In this document: piece by piece, positions 1 to 8,829 of the stretch | Layout: every line of letters starts with the position of its first letter | Position numbering within the stretch: position 1 is the stretch's first letter | NCBI GenBank assembly: GCA_015660855.1 | Contig: JACSDG010000016.1 | Span: 1 to 32,154 of the forward strand | DNA from: Magnetococcales bacterium | Lineage (GTDB): Bacteria > Pseudomonadota > Magnetococcia > Magnetococcales > UBA8363 | DNA length: 32,154 bases | Reading direction: 5' to 3' | Made by a program: the position numbers and the translations under genes | Notes under the pieces: model-generated | The model's input: the letters and a program-made list of their open reading frames with translations, nothing else | The model's database searches: none | Told to the model about the DNA's origin: nothing

Positions 1-147
1 ACTCGCCAGTTAAAGTGCCGTTTTGGTACAGTGCCTGATTGGGCTAATGAAAAAATAGCCAAGGCCGAGCCTCCTTCCCTGGAGGAGTGGAGTCTTCGGG
101 TGTTGGATGCCCAGTCCCTGGATGATGTTTTCTCGGACAAGGTGTGA
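1..147 (+). CDS. C-terminal fragment of a DUF4351/Rpn-type protein
   Basis: The first reading frame is open from the window edge to a TGA at 145-147 and encodes 48 residues. The start lies outside the window. The tail LEEWSLRVLDAQSLDDVF, preceded by RFGTVPDW, matches the usual C-terminal DUF4351 helix pattern (RFG...L..W..R.LDA.SLDDVF) found at the end of Rpn-like PD-(D/E)XK nuclease/transposase-derived proteins. These proteins are often multicopy in bacterial genomes. The catalytic domain is not visible, so the function cannot be judged here. It ends more than 500 bp before the PKS and is probably not part of the biosynthetic operon. Confidence 0.7.
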   Translation, partial: TRQLKCRFGTVPDWANEKIAKAEPPSLEEWSLRVLDAQSLDDVFSDKV

Positions 148-366
148 CACCGTTTTCCGAGAAAAGTTTCCAAAATCATCCGGTACCCATCCGATACCCA
201 AAACGAAACTTATCTTTCCTGGCGTTTTCAGAACGAGAAAATATTGTTTATTTGCAATTATATCCTCCAAAAAGATATGTTTATGTGTTGGAAAAATAAA
301 CTTAGAGATCAAAAAAAATATGAATCAATCTAAAATATCTATAGAAGGATTTTTAAGCTTAAGTGT

Positions 367-567
367 AACTTCTCAATAAGTCACGGCAGATCGCTGTGAG
401 TCATGGCATTTCGCGCATAATCCCATGGGTGATGAATGCATGCGATATTGTGATAAATTTGTTAAAATTCATTGCGTTATGACAATAAACGTAGAAATTC
501 AATTGCAGGGTTGGAACAGACAAATAACCATAATGCCATCATGGTTGCCGTGACTTGTTGAGAAATT
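367..567. repeat. MITE-like inverted-repeat element upstream of the PKS
   Basis: A 22-bp arm at 367-388 (core TTCTCAA.AAGTCACGGCA) is matched in inverted orientation at 546-567 with two mismatches, enclosing about 157 bp that is AT-rich. A partial inner inverted match (CATGGCATT near 403 against AATGCCAT near 532) follows the outer arms. No open reading frame of useful length lies inside. The arrangement resembles a non-autonomous transposable element with terminal inverted repeats. I could not see a clear target-site duplication, so a large regulatory palindrome is the alternative. Confidence 0.45.
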
Positions 568-601
568 GCCTTTTTCTGTCCATATCAAACAAAACAATTC
601 C

Positions 602-658
602 ATGCCCACCCAGAGCGATGATCAAGGACTTCGCCCAAAAAGCGATGACAAGCAATGA
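602..658 (+). CDS. Possible 18-codon upstream ORF overlapping the PKS start
   Basis: An ATG at 602 opens an 18-residue frame (MPTQSDDQGLRPKSDDKQ) whose TGA at 656-658 overlaps the PKS ATG at 655 in an ATGA junction. The PKS ATG itself has no convincing Shine-Dalgarno sequence, so translational coupling from this short frame is possible. There is also no clear ribosome binding site before ATG 602, and the peptide resembles nothing I recognise. It may be chance. Confidence 0.2.
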   Translation: MPTQSDDQGLRPKSDDKQ

Positions 659-3600
659 CCCAAGAAACAGATCACACTTTGAAATCGGCTGTTGGTTCTT
701 CCGTCAACGATGAACTTCACGTTCATCGCCCCCAACGGGAACCGCTGGCCATTGTCGGTTTGGGATGCCGTTTTCCAGGTGGAGCCAACAGCCCACAAGC
801 GTATTGGGAAATGTTGATCCATGGTCTGGATGGTGTGATCGATACGCCACCAGAGCGATGGAATCTGGGACGTTTTTATTCCAAGGATCCGGCTTTGCCC
901 GGCAAGATGGCGATCCGCAAGGGGGGGTTTTTACGGGAACCCATCGACGGTTTCGATCCCCTGTTTTTTGGGATATCCCCCAGGGATGCCGAGGCCATGG
1001 ACCCACAACAGCGCATTCTGCTCGAACTGGTCTGGGAGGCGATGGAAGACGCAGGCCAGGACATGGAACAGCTGAACGGATCCGACACGGGGGTCTACAT
1101 CGGTGGGTTCATGCAGGACTTCACCGCCATTGTTTTAAATCCCCTCAACCGTTCCGCCCTCAACGCCAGTTCCGCCATTGGTGTCAATCTGGCCATGTTG
1201 GCCAACCGCATTTCCCACGCCTTTAATTTTACAGGGCCGAGCATCGCCATGGATACGGCCTGCTCCTCCTCCCTGGTCAGTTTCCACCAGGCTTGCCAGG
1301 CCCTTTGGCACGGCGAATGTTCCCTGGTGGTAACCGGCGGCATCAATCTTATGATCCGCCCGGAATACAACATCGCCCTGAACAAAGGTCAATTTTTAGC
1401 CCACGACGGTCGCAGTAAAAGTTTCGATTCCCGTGGCGATGGCTATGGTCGCGGCGAGGGTGGCGGTATCGTCATCGTCAAACCCCTGGCGGCAGCCCTC
1501 AGGGACAACGACCGGATTTATGCCCTGGTTCACGGTACCGGCGTCAACCAGGATGGCCACACCAACGGCATCACCGTACCCAACGCCAAAGCCCAACAAG
1601 CCTTGATCGACAAGGTCTGCTCCGAGGCCAAAGTAGCCCGGCATCGAATTCGCTACGTCGAGGCGCATGGGACGGGAACGGCCTTGGGGGATCCCACCGA
1701 GTGCAAAGCATTGGGGGCCGTCTATGGTGCCAAACGCCCGCCGGGTGAGCCGTGTATCGTCGGTTCGGTCAAAGCCAATATCGGCCATCTGGAGGCAGCG
1801 GCCGGAGTGGCAGGATTGATCAAGGCGGCGTTGTGTCTGCATCATAAACAAATTCCCCCCCAGGCCAATCTGGAAAAACTGAATCCCAATATCCCTTTTG
1901 ACCGGTTGAATCTGCATGTGCCGCGCAAACTGGAGTCTCTCCCTCCGGGAGATGGACCGGCCTTCGCCGGGATCAACTCCTTCGGGTATGGCGGCACCAA
2001 CGCTCACGTTGTTCTGTCGGAGGCCTTCCCCTCCCGGGAACCCGACCCTCTCCCCACCGATGGACGCGACTGGTTGCTTCCCCTGTCAGGCCGTTGCCAG
2101 GCGGGTTTGTCCGCCTTGGCCGGGCGTTGGCTGACACTCGTGAGTGCCCCCGACGCCCCCGCTTTACCCCATCTGTGCCGTGCCGCTGGTGTCAGGAGGA
2201 CCCACCTTGATCATCGCATGGCCTTTGTGGCCAACTCCACCCAGGCGTTGGCGGACCAGTTGCGCGAAGTGACCGCACCGGGTGCCATATCACCCCCCAA
2301 ATCCACCCTGACTGCGGAACAAGCCAGTCGCCCCGTGTTTGTCATGACCGGCAATGGGCCGCAATGGTGGGGAATGGGGCAAACTTTGCTCAAGGAAGAG
2401 CCTTTGTTTCGCCAGGTTGCCGAGGAATGCGATGCCCTGTTCAAAAAACTGGCGGGCTGGTCGATCATCGAAGAAATGCTGCGCAGTGAGGCCGATTCGC
2501 GTATCACCCAAACCCAGTTTGCCCAGCCCGGAAATTTTGTGTTGCAGGTGGGATTGGCCGCCTTGTTGCGCTCGTGGGGTTTGGTCCCGGCGGCCATCGT
2601 CGGTCACAGCCTGGGAGAGGTTTCGGCCTCCTATCTTTCCGGTATTCTGAGTTTGGAGGATGCCATCCAGGTCAGTTATCACCGCAGCCGACTGCAACAG
2701 AGAGCGGTTGGAACCGGTCGCATGCTTTCGGTGGGACTCGTCCCGGAAGAATGCGAAAAAATGCTCGCCGACTGTCGTGACAAGGTGGCCATTGCCGCCA
2801 TCAACAGCCCGGTTTCGACCAATCTGGCGGGAGATGCCACCGTTTTGGCCACCATCGCCGAAAAACTCAAGGAACAGGGAAAATTCAACCGTTTCCTGCG
2901 CGTCGATATCCCTTTCCACAGCCCCGCCATGGATCCGCTCAAACCGGAATTGTACGATTCCCTGTTGCACCTTCAACCTCGAATTTCAACCACACCGCTT
3001 TATTCCACGGTAACGGCCAAAGAAATCCGTGGGACCGACATGGATGCCAAATACTGGGTTGCCAACCTTCGTGAACCGGTACTTTTTTCGGCGACGATGG
3101 ACCAGCTCATCCAGGATGGCTACGGCCTGTTCATCGAGATCGGACCCCATCCGGTCCTGGCCACATCCATCCAGGAATGTTTGCGCCATCGGAATCAATC
3201 CGGGGAAACATTGCACGCCCTGCACCGCGACAAACCGGAACGGTCCAACTTATTAGAAATGCTGGGTAAACTCTATACCATCGGCTATCCGGTGAATTGG
3301 GAAAAACTTTATCCGGACAACATGGAACGCCATGTTCAGCTTCCGGCCTATCCGTGGCAGCGCAACCCGTACTGGTCGGAAAGTGACGCTTCCCAGGAGG
3401 ATCGAAAATATATCATTGACCACATGCTCCTGGGTCAACGCCGCAACACCCCCCATTTTTCCTGGGAAAGTGCGCTCAATACCGAACTTCTTCCCTATCT
3501 CAACGATCATCGGGTCGATCAATCGGTGGTTTTCCCCGGGGCCGGCTATGTGGAAATTGGCTTGGCCATGCATCGGGCCATCAGCAAAAACGAATCCTGC

Positions 3601-6600
3601 CTTTTGGAAAAGATTCGCTTTCACCAAGCGTTGGTGCTGGGGACCCATGGAGACACGCTGCTACACATGGCCCATGACCCCAAAAAGGAGGTCTTTACCA
3701 TCCACGGCAGCCGACCCGACGCAGCCAACCCCTATTGGACCTTGCACGCCTCCGGATCGTTCGCCGTTGCCCCCCCTGGTGAAACCCCGGCATTGGATCT
3801 GGCGGTCGTACAACGTCATTGCACCGAGTCGGTTGACGCCGCAAAGGTGTACGCTAGGTTGGATGCCATGGGATTGCACTATGGCCCCTGGTTCCGGGGG
3901 ATACAACAACTTTGGCAGGGAGAAAATGCCCTGTTGATCCGGGTGGCCGCCCATTCGCCGTGGACAGACGCCGAAGCGGCATGTTGCCTACATCCAACCC
4001 TTCTGGATGCCTGTTTCCACGCCCTGATGATGGTCATGAAGGGAGATGAGGGGCTTTATCTGCCGATCCGTATCCAGAGCCTGTGTTTCTACGCCACGCC
4101 GACCTCGCCCTTCTGGGGATACATCCAGGTTACCGAATTCAATTCCAAGTTTATCGAATGTGATCTTACCCTCTGCGACGATAATGGCCGGGTTTATGCG
4201 GCCATTGAAAAGCTGCACTGCAAAGCCATGCCGACCGGCCAGTTTGAAGAGGAAGCCACCGCCGCCCTGGATCGCTGGCTTTACCGTCCCGGTTGGGAGA
4301 AACAGGGCTTGCCGGAGCTGCAACAGCCGCTGCCATCGACTGAAGATCCCGTCGTTGTGCTCCTCGACAAGGAAACCTCGGAAACGATGCTGGCCCAGCC
4401 ATGGGCCGACGAAAAAGGAGGACGGATTGTCCATGTAAACTCAGGGCACGCATTTCGCCAGGAGGGGGAAGACCGCTTTTGGATCAAGGGGCACGATCTG
4501 TCCGACCTGGAACGCCTTTTGACGCAGGTTGGTCGCTGCCGCAGCCTGGTTTGCCTGTGGGGATTGGCTACCGAAGGGGTCGCCGACGATCCGGTCGGCA
4601 TCAACCCGCTCGTCGATGCCCTGGGATTGATCCAGGCCATAGTCAAAACAGGGGAAAAGCAGCCTGTGCAAACCCGGAAAACCCCGCGTCTTTTTTTGGT
4701 GACGCGCGGTGCCCAGCCGGTCCTGGAAAATGAAAAGGTTCCCTCTCTGGCCCTTTCCCCGATTGTTGGACTGGCCCGCGTGGCGGTCAACGAACATTCC
4801 GACCTGCGTTGCACCCTGCTGGATCTGGATCCCGACGATGCCACCCTGTCCCTGGCTCCCCTGGTCCGGGAAGTATTGGCCGACGGTCCCGAAACCGAAG
4901 TGGCTTGGCGTAGCGGTCAGCGTCTGGTGAGCCGTCTGGTTCGGGATCGTTGCGATGCCCTGACGCAAAAATCGGGAAGCCACCCGTTGGATACCACCCA
5001 GCGTCCCCCCTTTGTGGTGGAGCTGGGCAGGCCTGGGGACATCGATTCCCTTTGCCTGCGGGGGTACGCCCGGCGTCCCCCCGGACCGGGAGAATTGGAA
5101 ATCGAGGTCCATGCGGCGGGTGTCAGCATCAAGGATCTTATGCGGGTGATTCATCGGGATCCCGAACCGACGCCGGAAAAAACCTTTTTTGGTGATGAAA
5201 TCGGCATGGAAATCTCCGGGGTGGTGACGCGAACCGGTCCGGGGATCAACACTCCCGCCAGGGGAGAAACGGTATTGGCCATTGTGCCGGGGGGATTGCG
5301 TTCCCACGTCACCCTGCCCCTGAACGCCATCTGGACCATGCCAAGACCCCAACGGATCGGCGACGCCGAAAGCGGCGGCATTCTGATCGCCTTCCTCACC
5401 GCCCATTTTTCTCTACACCGCGCCGCCCTGGGAACGGGTGAAAAGGTGTTGATTCACACCGCCCATTGCGCCATTGGCCTAGCCGCCGTTCAGATCGCCC
5501 AATGGCGGGGGGCGGAACTGTTCGTCACTGCGGATACTCCCGAAAAACGCAATTTTTTGCGTTCCCTGGGGGTTCGCCACGTTTACGATTCCCGGTTTCC
5601 GACCTGCATCGAACAGATCATGGAGGCCACCGAAGATCGGGGGGTGGACGTTATTTTCAGTACCGTTGGCGGGGAATCCGGTCGCAAAAGTGTCACCGCC
5701 CTGGCCCCCTTTGGCCGCTTTATCGAAATTGGCGAAAACGATACCTACAGGGATGAATCCTGGACCCTGGCCAGCATGGATCGAAACATCAGCTTCATGT
5801 CGGTGGACCTGGACCACTTGGTCCGGTGTCGGTCGATCATGCCATCCCTGCTGGAAGACATTGCCGAGCAGTTCCACGAAGGAGCCTTCAAGCCGGTGCA
5901 CACGCATGTGTTTCCGGCAGACCGGGTGGCGGAAGCCTTCAAGCATGTCCAGGATCATCATTTGGGCAAGGCGGTACTGGATATGCGGGGGACAGGTCCC
6001 ATGATCATTCTCCCGCAACACGATACCCAGCCGTTGTTCCGCGCCGATGGCACCTACCTGATTACCGGGGGTTTTGGCAGTTTTGGCCTGGAGCTGGCCC
6101 ACTGGATGGGCCGACAGGGAGTCCGTCAGATGGTCCTCATTGGCCGCAGAGGGGCTGATTCCGCTCTGGCCAGACAGGCGGTCGCCACCCTGGAATCCAA
6201 TGGGATTCGCGTCATGGCCGCCGCAGTGGATGTGACCGACCCTTCCGAGGTCACCCGGCTGATCGATGACATCGATCAAACCATGCCCCCCCTGCGTGGT
6301 ATCGTCCATGGAGCCGCCGTGTTGGACGATGGCCTGATCATGGATCTCAACCGGGAACGGATGATTCGTGTCATGGGACCCAAGGCTTTGGGTGCCTGGA
6401 ATCTTCACCTGGCTTCCAAACATTTACCGTTGGATTTTTTTGTTTTATTCTCTTCGGTTTCTTCGCTGATCGGCAACGGTGGTCAGGGGAATTATGTCGC
6501 CGCCAACGCCTTTCTGGATGCCCTGGCCCATGCCCGCAAGGCCGAAGGGTTACCCGCCACCAGCATCAACTGGGGTGCTCTTGGGGAAACGGGGATGGCC

Positions 6601-7248
6601 GCCCGCGACAAAGAGGTGGAATTGCGGCTGCAACGTGGGGGGATTCACAGCATCAGCATGGCCCGCGCCATGTCCGCCCTTGCCCGCGTTTTACGCTGGA
6701 ATCAGCCGCAACTGGGGGTTATCCACATGGATTGGGAAGCTTTTGCCCAAACCAACCCCCTGGTGACACGCATTCCCCGTTACAGTCCGTTGGTCACCGC
6801 CGACACCAGCGAGTCCGGTCGCAACAAAACCCCGGCACTGGTACAACAACTGCGGGAAAATTCCCCCACCCTGCGACGAAATGCCTTGGTGGACCACATC
6901 CGTACCCTTGTTGCAAAGATATTGCGCATCCCCAACATAGACCGGATACTGCCGCATGTGCCCTTGTTCGATCTGGGCATCGATTCCCTGACCGCCGTTG
7001 AACTGAAAAACAACCTGGAGGCAACAATAGGGGTCTCCCTGGGGACATCCATCGTGTTCAACTATCCGACCATCGATGCCCTGGCCGGTTTTCTGGACGA
7101 AACCCTTTTTTCCGATGGTCCACAGAAAGATACCCACAACCAGGCAGCCGTCCAAACGACAGACCCCAAGGTGGAGCAACTTTCGGAGGAGGACGCCGAA
7201 GCGTTACTCTTGAAAGAATTGTTGGACGAAATGAATCAAAACCCCTAA
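655..7248 (+). CDS. Type I polyketide synthase, KS-AT-DH-ER-KR-ACP (fully reducing module)
   Basis: This cytosolic 2197-residue PKS should elongate an acyl chain by C2 units and reduce the beta-carbon fully. Domains in order: KS from about residue 28, with C203 in DTACSSS, H338 in EAHGTGT and H378 in NIGHLEAAAG; AT from about 560, with S652 in GHSLGE and H755 in IPFHS, which looks malonyl-type; DH from about 920, with H952 and D1118 (LLDACFH); a structural pseudo-KR about 1210-1450; ER about 1454-1770; KR from about 1798, with GGFGSFG, S1934, Y1947, N1951 and an LDD motif at 1890-1892 (B-type); ACP with S2111 in GIDSL. There is no methyltransferase, loading domain or thioesterase. The ER nucleotide loop reads HTAHCAIG rather than the usual glycine-rich form, and the DH HxxxGxxxxP motif has Q for G. 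The acidic tail (LSEEDAEALLLKELLDEM) looks like a C-terminal docking helix for the hybrid gene downstream. ATG 655 is the first start after an in-frame stop at 646-648. Confidence 0.95.
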   Translation: MTQETDHTLKSAVGSSVNDELHVHRPQREPLAIVGLGCRFPGGANSPQAYWEMLIHGLDGVIDTPPERWNLGRFYSKDPALPGKMAIRKGGFLREPIDGFDPLFFGISPRDAEAMDPQQRILLELVWEAMEDAGQDMEQLNGSDTGVYIGGFMQDFTAIVLNPLNRSALNASSAIGVNLAMLANRISHAFNFTGPSIAMDTACSSSLVSFHQACQALWHGECSLVVTGGINLMIRPEYNIALNKGQFLAHDGRSKSFDSRGDGYGRGEGGGIVIVKPLAAALRDNDRIYALVHGTGVNQDGHTNGITVPNAKAQQALIDKVCSEAKVARHRIRYVEAHGTGTALGDPTECKALGAVYGAKRPPGEPCIVGSVKANIGHLEAAAGVAGLIKAALCLHHKQIPPQANLEKLNPNIPFDRLNLHVPRKLESLPPGDGPAFAGINSFGYGGTNAHVVLSEAFPSREPDPLPTDGRDWLLPLSGRCQAGLSALAGRWLTLVSAPDAPALPHLCRAAGVRRTHLDHRMAFVANSTQALADQLREVTAPGAISPPKSTLTAEQASRPVFVMTGNGPQWWGMGQTLLKEEPLFRQVAEECDALFKKLAGWSIIEEMLRSEADSRITQTQFAQPGNFVLQVGLAALLRSWGLVPAAIVGHSLGEVSASYLSGILSLEDAIQVSYHRSRLQQRAVGTGRMLSVGLVPEECEKMLADCRDKVAIAAINSPVSTNLAGDATVLATIAEKLKEQGKFNRFLRVDIPFHSPAMDPLKPELYDSLLHLQPRISTTPLYSTVTAKEIRGTDMDAKYWVANLREPVLFSATMDQLIQDGYGLFIEIGPHPVLATSIQECLRHRNQSGETLHALHRDKPERSNLLEMLGKLYTIGYPVNWEKLYPDNMERHVQLPAYPWQRNPYWSESDASQEDRKYIIDHMLLGQRRNTPHFSWESALNTELLPYLNDHRVDQSVVFPGAGYVEIGLAMHRAISKNESCLLEKIRFHQALVLGTHGDTLLHMAHDPKKEVFTIHGSRPDAANPYWTLHASGSFAVAPPGETPALDLAVVQRHCTESVDAAKVYARLDAMGLHYGPWFRGIQQLWQGENALLIRVAAHSPWTDAEAACCLHPTLLDACFHALMMVMKGDEGLYLPIRIQSLCFYATPTSPFWGYIQVTEFNSKFIECDLTLCDDNGRVYAAIEKLHCKAMPTGQFEEEATAALDRWLYRPGWEKQGLPELQQPLPSTEDPVVVLLDKETSETMLAQPWADEKGGRIVHVNSGHAFRQEGEDRFWIKGHDLSDLERLLTQVGRCRSLVCLWGLATEGVADDPVGINPLVDALGLIQAIVKTGEKQPVQTRKTPRLFLVTRGAQPVLENEKVPSLALSPIVGLARVAVNEHSDLRCTLLDLDPDDATLSLAPLVREVLADGPETEVAWRSGQRLVSRLVRDRCDALTQKSGSHPLDTTQRPPFVVELGRPGDIDSLCLRGYARRPPGPGELEIEVHAAGVSIKDLMRVIHRDPEPTPEKTFFGDEIGMEISGVVTRTGPGINTPARGETVLAIVPGGLRSHVTLPLNAIWTMPRPQRIGDAESGGILIAFLTAHFSLHRAALGTGEKVLIHTAHCAIGLAAVQIAQWRGAELFVTADTPEKRNFLRSLGVRHVYDSRFPTCIEQIMEATEDRGVDVIFSTVGGESGRKSVTALAPFGRFIEIGENDTYRDESWTLASMDRNISFMSVDLDHLVRCRSIMPSLLEDIAEQFHEGAFKPVHTHVFPADRVAEAFKHVQDHHLGKAVLDMRGTGPMIILPQHDTQPLFRADGTYLITGGFGSFGLELAHWMGRQGVRQMVLIGRRGADSALARQAVATLESNGIRVMAAAVDVTDPSEVTRLIDDIDQTMPPLRGIVHGAAVLDDGLIMDLNRERMIRVMGPKALGAWNLHLASKHLPLDFFVLFSSVSSLIGNGGQGNYVAANAFLDALAHARKAEGLPATSINWGALGETGMAARDKEVELRLQRGGIHSISMARAMSALARVLRWNQPQLGVIHMDWEAFAQTNPLVTRIPRYSPLVTADTSESGRNKTPALVQQLRENSPTLRRNALVDHIRTLVAKILRIPNIDRILPHVPLFDLGIDSLTAVELKNNLEATIGVSLGTSIVFNYPTIDALAGFLDETLFSDGPQKDTHNQAAVQTTDPKVEQLSEEDAEALLLKELLDEMNQNP

Positions 7249-7277
7249 GGCGTGTTGAGATACGGAAAGCAATCAAC

Positions 7278-7661
7278 TTGGAAAAAGACGGAAAAACATG
7301 TTGGCACCGCTTGGTCGGCGAAACGCTGAAAGTATTGCTGGAGCCTGTCGGCATTGAGGTGCGCATGGAAGTTCCCGTTGTTCCTGCCCCACCCGTAGCG
7401 GATCTCATCTTGATTCAGCGAAAGGAAATTGGTGAGAGAGGTTGGACGCAAGAGCAACGTTTGCGTTTGGCCGATGGGCTGCAAGATCTTGAAGCGGACC
7501 AAGTTCTGGTAGAGTTAAAAATCACCGAGATTTCTCGGACAAGATATGACGCCCATTTCAGAGAGAAAATTACATTGTTTACGACACATGCAAGGCTCTC
7601 TTTTTTCGAGCTGACGAAAATTCTTCCTTGCGGCTCGGGGCGGACCATATACGAGGATTGA
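7278..7661 (+). CDS. Truncated Rpn/nuclease-like hypothetical protein
   Basis: A TTG at 7278 opens a 127-codon frame 29 bp after the PKS. The first ~80 residues (WHRLVGETLKVLLEPVGIEV, then VPVVPAPPVADLILI..., then LADGLQDLEADQVLVELKITE) resemble a family of bacterial hypothetical proteins that I associate from memory with the Rpn/PD-(D/E)XK group: an acidic residue, then VELK at the end of a core strand. In that family the protein normally continues well past this point. Here the frame turns into sequence that does not resemble the rest and stops at 7661, so it is probably a decayed or deleted copy. No link to polyketide or peptide synthesis is visible. Confidence 0.4.
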   Translation: MEKDGKTCWHRLVGETLKVLLEPVGIEVRMEVPVVPAPPVADLILIQRKEIGERGWTQEQRLRLADGLQDLEADQVLVELKITEISRTRYDAHFREKITLFTTHARLSFFELTKILPCGSGRTIYED

Positions 7662-7700
7662 CGCAGTTGTTGGGGGTAGGAGTTCCCAGCCTGTCTTCGG

Positions 7701-8009
7701 TCAAATCCCGGTGAAGAGCAGATCCACGGCGGCGATGACCTCGTTGCGCATGGCGTGCAGTGACCCCGCCAGCTGTTTCAATTCGGAAACGCGGATGGCG
7801 GCCATTTCCGCAGAGGAAAGGAAAAATGTCCCGCCGGCCAGTTCCACGGTCGGGTTGAGGGTCCGAACCAGAAAGGTGTCCTGGGTAACCGGATAGAGCG
7901 GAATGACCACACGGGTGTTAAGTGTGTCCAGCAGGTCACTCTGCACATCCACCAGAAAAGCCGCCCGGCTGCCGGACCGGCGGTATTCGTAGAGGTCGAA
8001 CTGGGCCAT
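7701..8009 (-). CDS. ccdB: CcdB-family toxin
   Basis: A 102-residue protein of typical CcdB length. The N-terminal FDLYEYRRSG...AAFLVDVQSDLLDTLNTRVVIPL follows the CcdB pattern (VDVQSD..DT...VVIPL), and the C-terminus ends LLFTGI where the F-plasmid toxin ends in LMFWGI. CcdB proteins poison the DNA gyrase GyrA subunit. G100 and I101 equivalents are kept, but the gyrase-contacting Trp is Thr here, so potency against gyrase is uncertain. Its ATG overlaps the ccdA stop in a TGATG junction, as in a co-translated pair. It lies antisense to the biosynthetic genes. Confidence 0.85.
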   Translation of the reverse strand: MAQFDLYEYRRSGSRAAFLVDVQSDLLDTLNTRVVIPLYPVTQDTFLVRTLNPTVELAGGTFFLSSAEMAAIRVSELKQLAGSLHAMRNEVIAAVDLLFTGI

Positions 8010-8257
8010 CAGAACAACCGCTCGTCATCGCTGAACAGGCCATCCCTTTCGATGCGCCGGTTATAGGCGACCATGGCGGGCTGGTTCTCCTCTTTCCATC
8101 TCTTGCGCCGGCGTTCGGCGATCACCTCGGCGAGATGCCTTTCCAGCTCCCGGGAGATATTGATCTTCAGTGCCTTGGCCTGGATCGCCAAATCGCTGTT
8201 GATGCGCACGTTGACGGGACGCTTCGGGGCGGCGGGATCGAACAGGGGCGGTTCCAT
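8009..8257 (-). CDS. ccdA: CcdA-family antitoxin
   Basis: This is an 82-residue antitoxin starting at the ATG complementary to 8255-8257, which has a GGAG about 9 nt upstream on the - strand; a GTG at 8299 would add 14 poorly matching residues. The N-terminal half (KRPVNVRINSDLAIQAKALKINIS) fits the ribbon-helix-helix DNA-binding part of CcdA. The C-terminal half (RWKEENQPAMVAYNRRIERDGLFSDDERLF) is the conserved toxin-wrapping segment, with the ENQ.A...YN..IE..G.F.D..R.F signature. It should bind and neutralise the adjacent toxin and autorepress the promoter upstream. A weak ATGCG/CGCAT inverted repeat at about 8292-8312 could be the operator. Confidence 0.85.
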   Translation of the reverse strand: MEPPLFDPAAPKRPVNVRINSDLAIQAKALKINISRELERHLAEVIAERRRKRWKEENQPAMVAYNRRIERDGLFSDDERLF

Positions 8258-8442
8258 GGCGATGCGCTCCAGATTGTAAGGAATAGAGTCAATGCGCACT
8301 TATCATACGCATATTTCGTGAATATTGCAATCGCAGTTTGGGCCTTGCCAGTGGTGTCCGCTTTCCTCCTGGATACCGGATCGCCGCACTGCCCATCCGG
8401 TTCGTTTTTGGCGTAGAAGTGAGATTGGATGATGGCCAGCGG

Positions 8443-8564
8443 CGTAACCGTTCAGACCCCGTCATTCCCGCGAAAGCGGGAATCCAGGATTTGCGGGGCC
8501 TCCCTGGATCCCCGCTTTCGCGGGGATGACGTTTATCAAAAAAGGGGGGGGGTGAACGGTTACG
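8443..8564. repeat. 122-bp inverted-repeat element containing a palindrome
   Basis: Outer arms CGTAACCGTTCA (8443-8454) and TGAACGGTTACG (8553-8564) are perfect 12-bp inverted repeats. Inside, a 29-bp arm at 8460-8488 pairs with 8503-8531 with two mismatches. The first inner arm contains ATTCCC-N8-GGGAAT (8464-8483), the same pattern as the dRS3 repeats of Neisseria. A third copy of the 12-bp outer arm occurs at 31997-32008. The nested symmetry suggests a small mobile palindromic element or a REP-like structure. Confidence 0.75.
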
Positions 8565-8809
8565 AACTTGAAAAGTTGATTACTGCCGAGGAGACAAAAC
8601 CCCGTGTTCGCCTGCAAGCCATTGCCATGGTATTAAAAATGGGCGATATTGGTATGCTGCTTGAAAAATTTGGCTGGGGGCTGGGAACCTATACCATATC
8701 GATGATGACTACCTTTTAAATACCGGGATAGCAGAGCAATCGCATTCGAAAATTGGGCCACGATCATCGTCTCGGCCATTGGCTGCGTAAGTACGGTAGC
8801 CCAGACTGG

Positions 8810-8829
8810 ATTCCCGCTTGCGCGGGAAT
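8810..8829. repeat. dRS3-like palindrome ATTCCC-N8-GGGAAT
   Basis: A 20-bp palindrome with the same six-base arms as the one at 8464-8483, spacer GCTTGCGC. In Neisseria the equivalent repeats are targets for filamentous-phage integration. It sits just upstream of the AT-richer NYN-STAND genes, which is compatible with an insertion boundary. Confidence 0.65.

Noticed and set aside
10-312. A 100-codon - strand frame at the window start
   Set aside because: It is antisense to the DUF4351-like tail and runs into AT-rich spacer; no recognisable features.
8258-8299. Longer CcdA starting at GTG 8299
   Set aside because: ATG 8257 has a better-placed GGAG and gives the usual CcdA length; the extra residues do not look conserved.
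8540-8719. Intact transposase gene
   Set aside because: Only a faint resemblance to an IS630-type N-terminus over some 30 residues, then a stop; at most a remnant.
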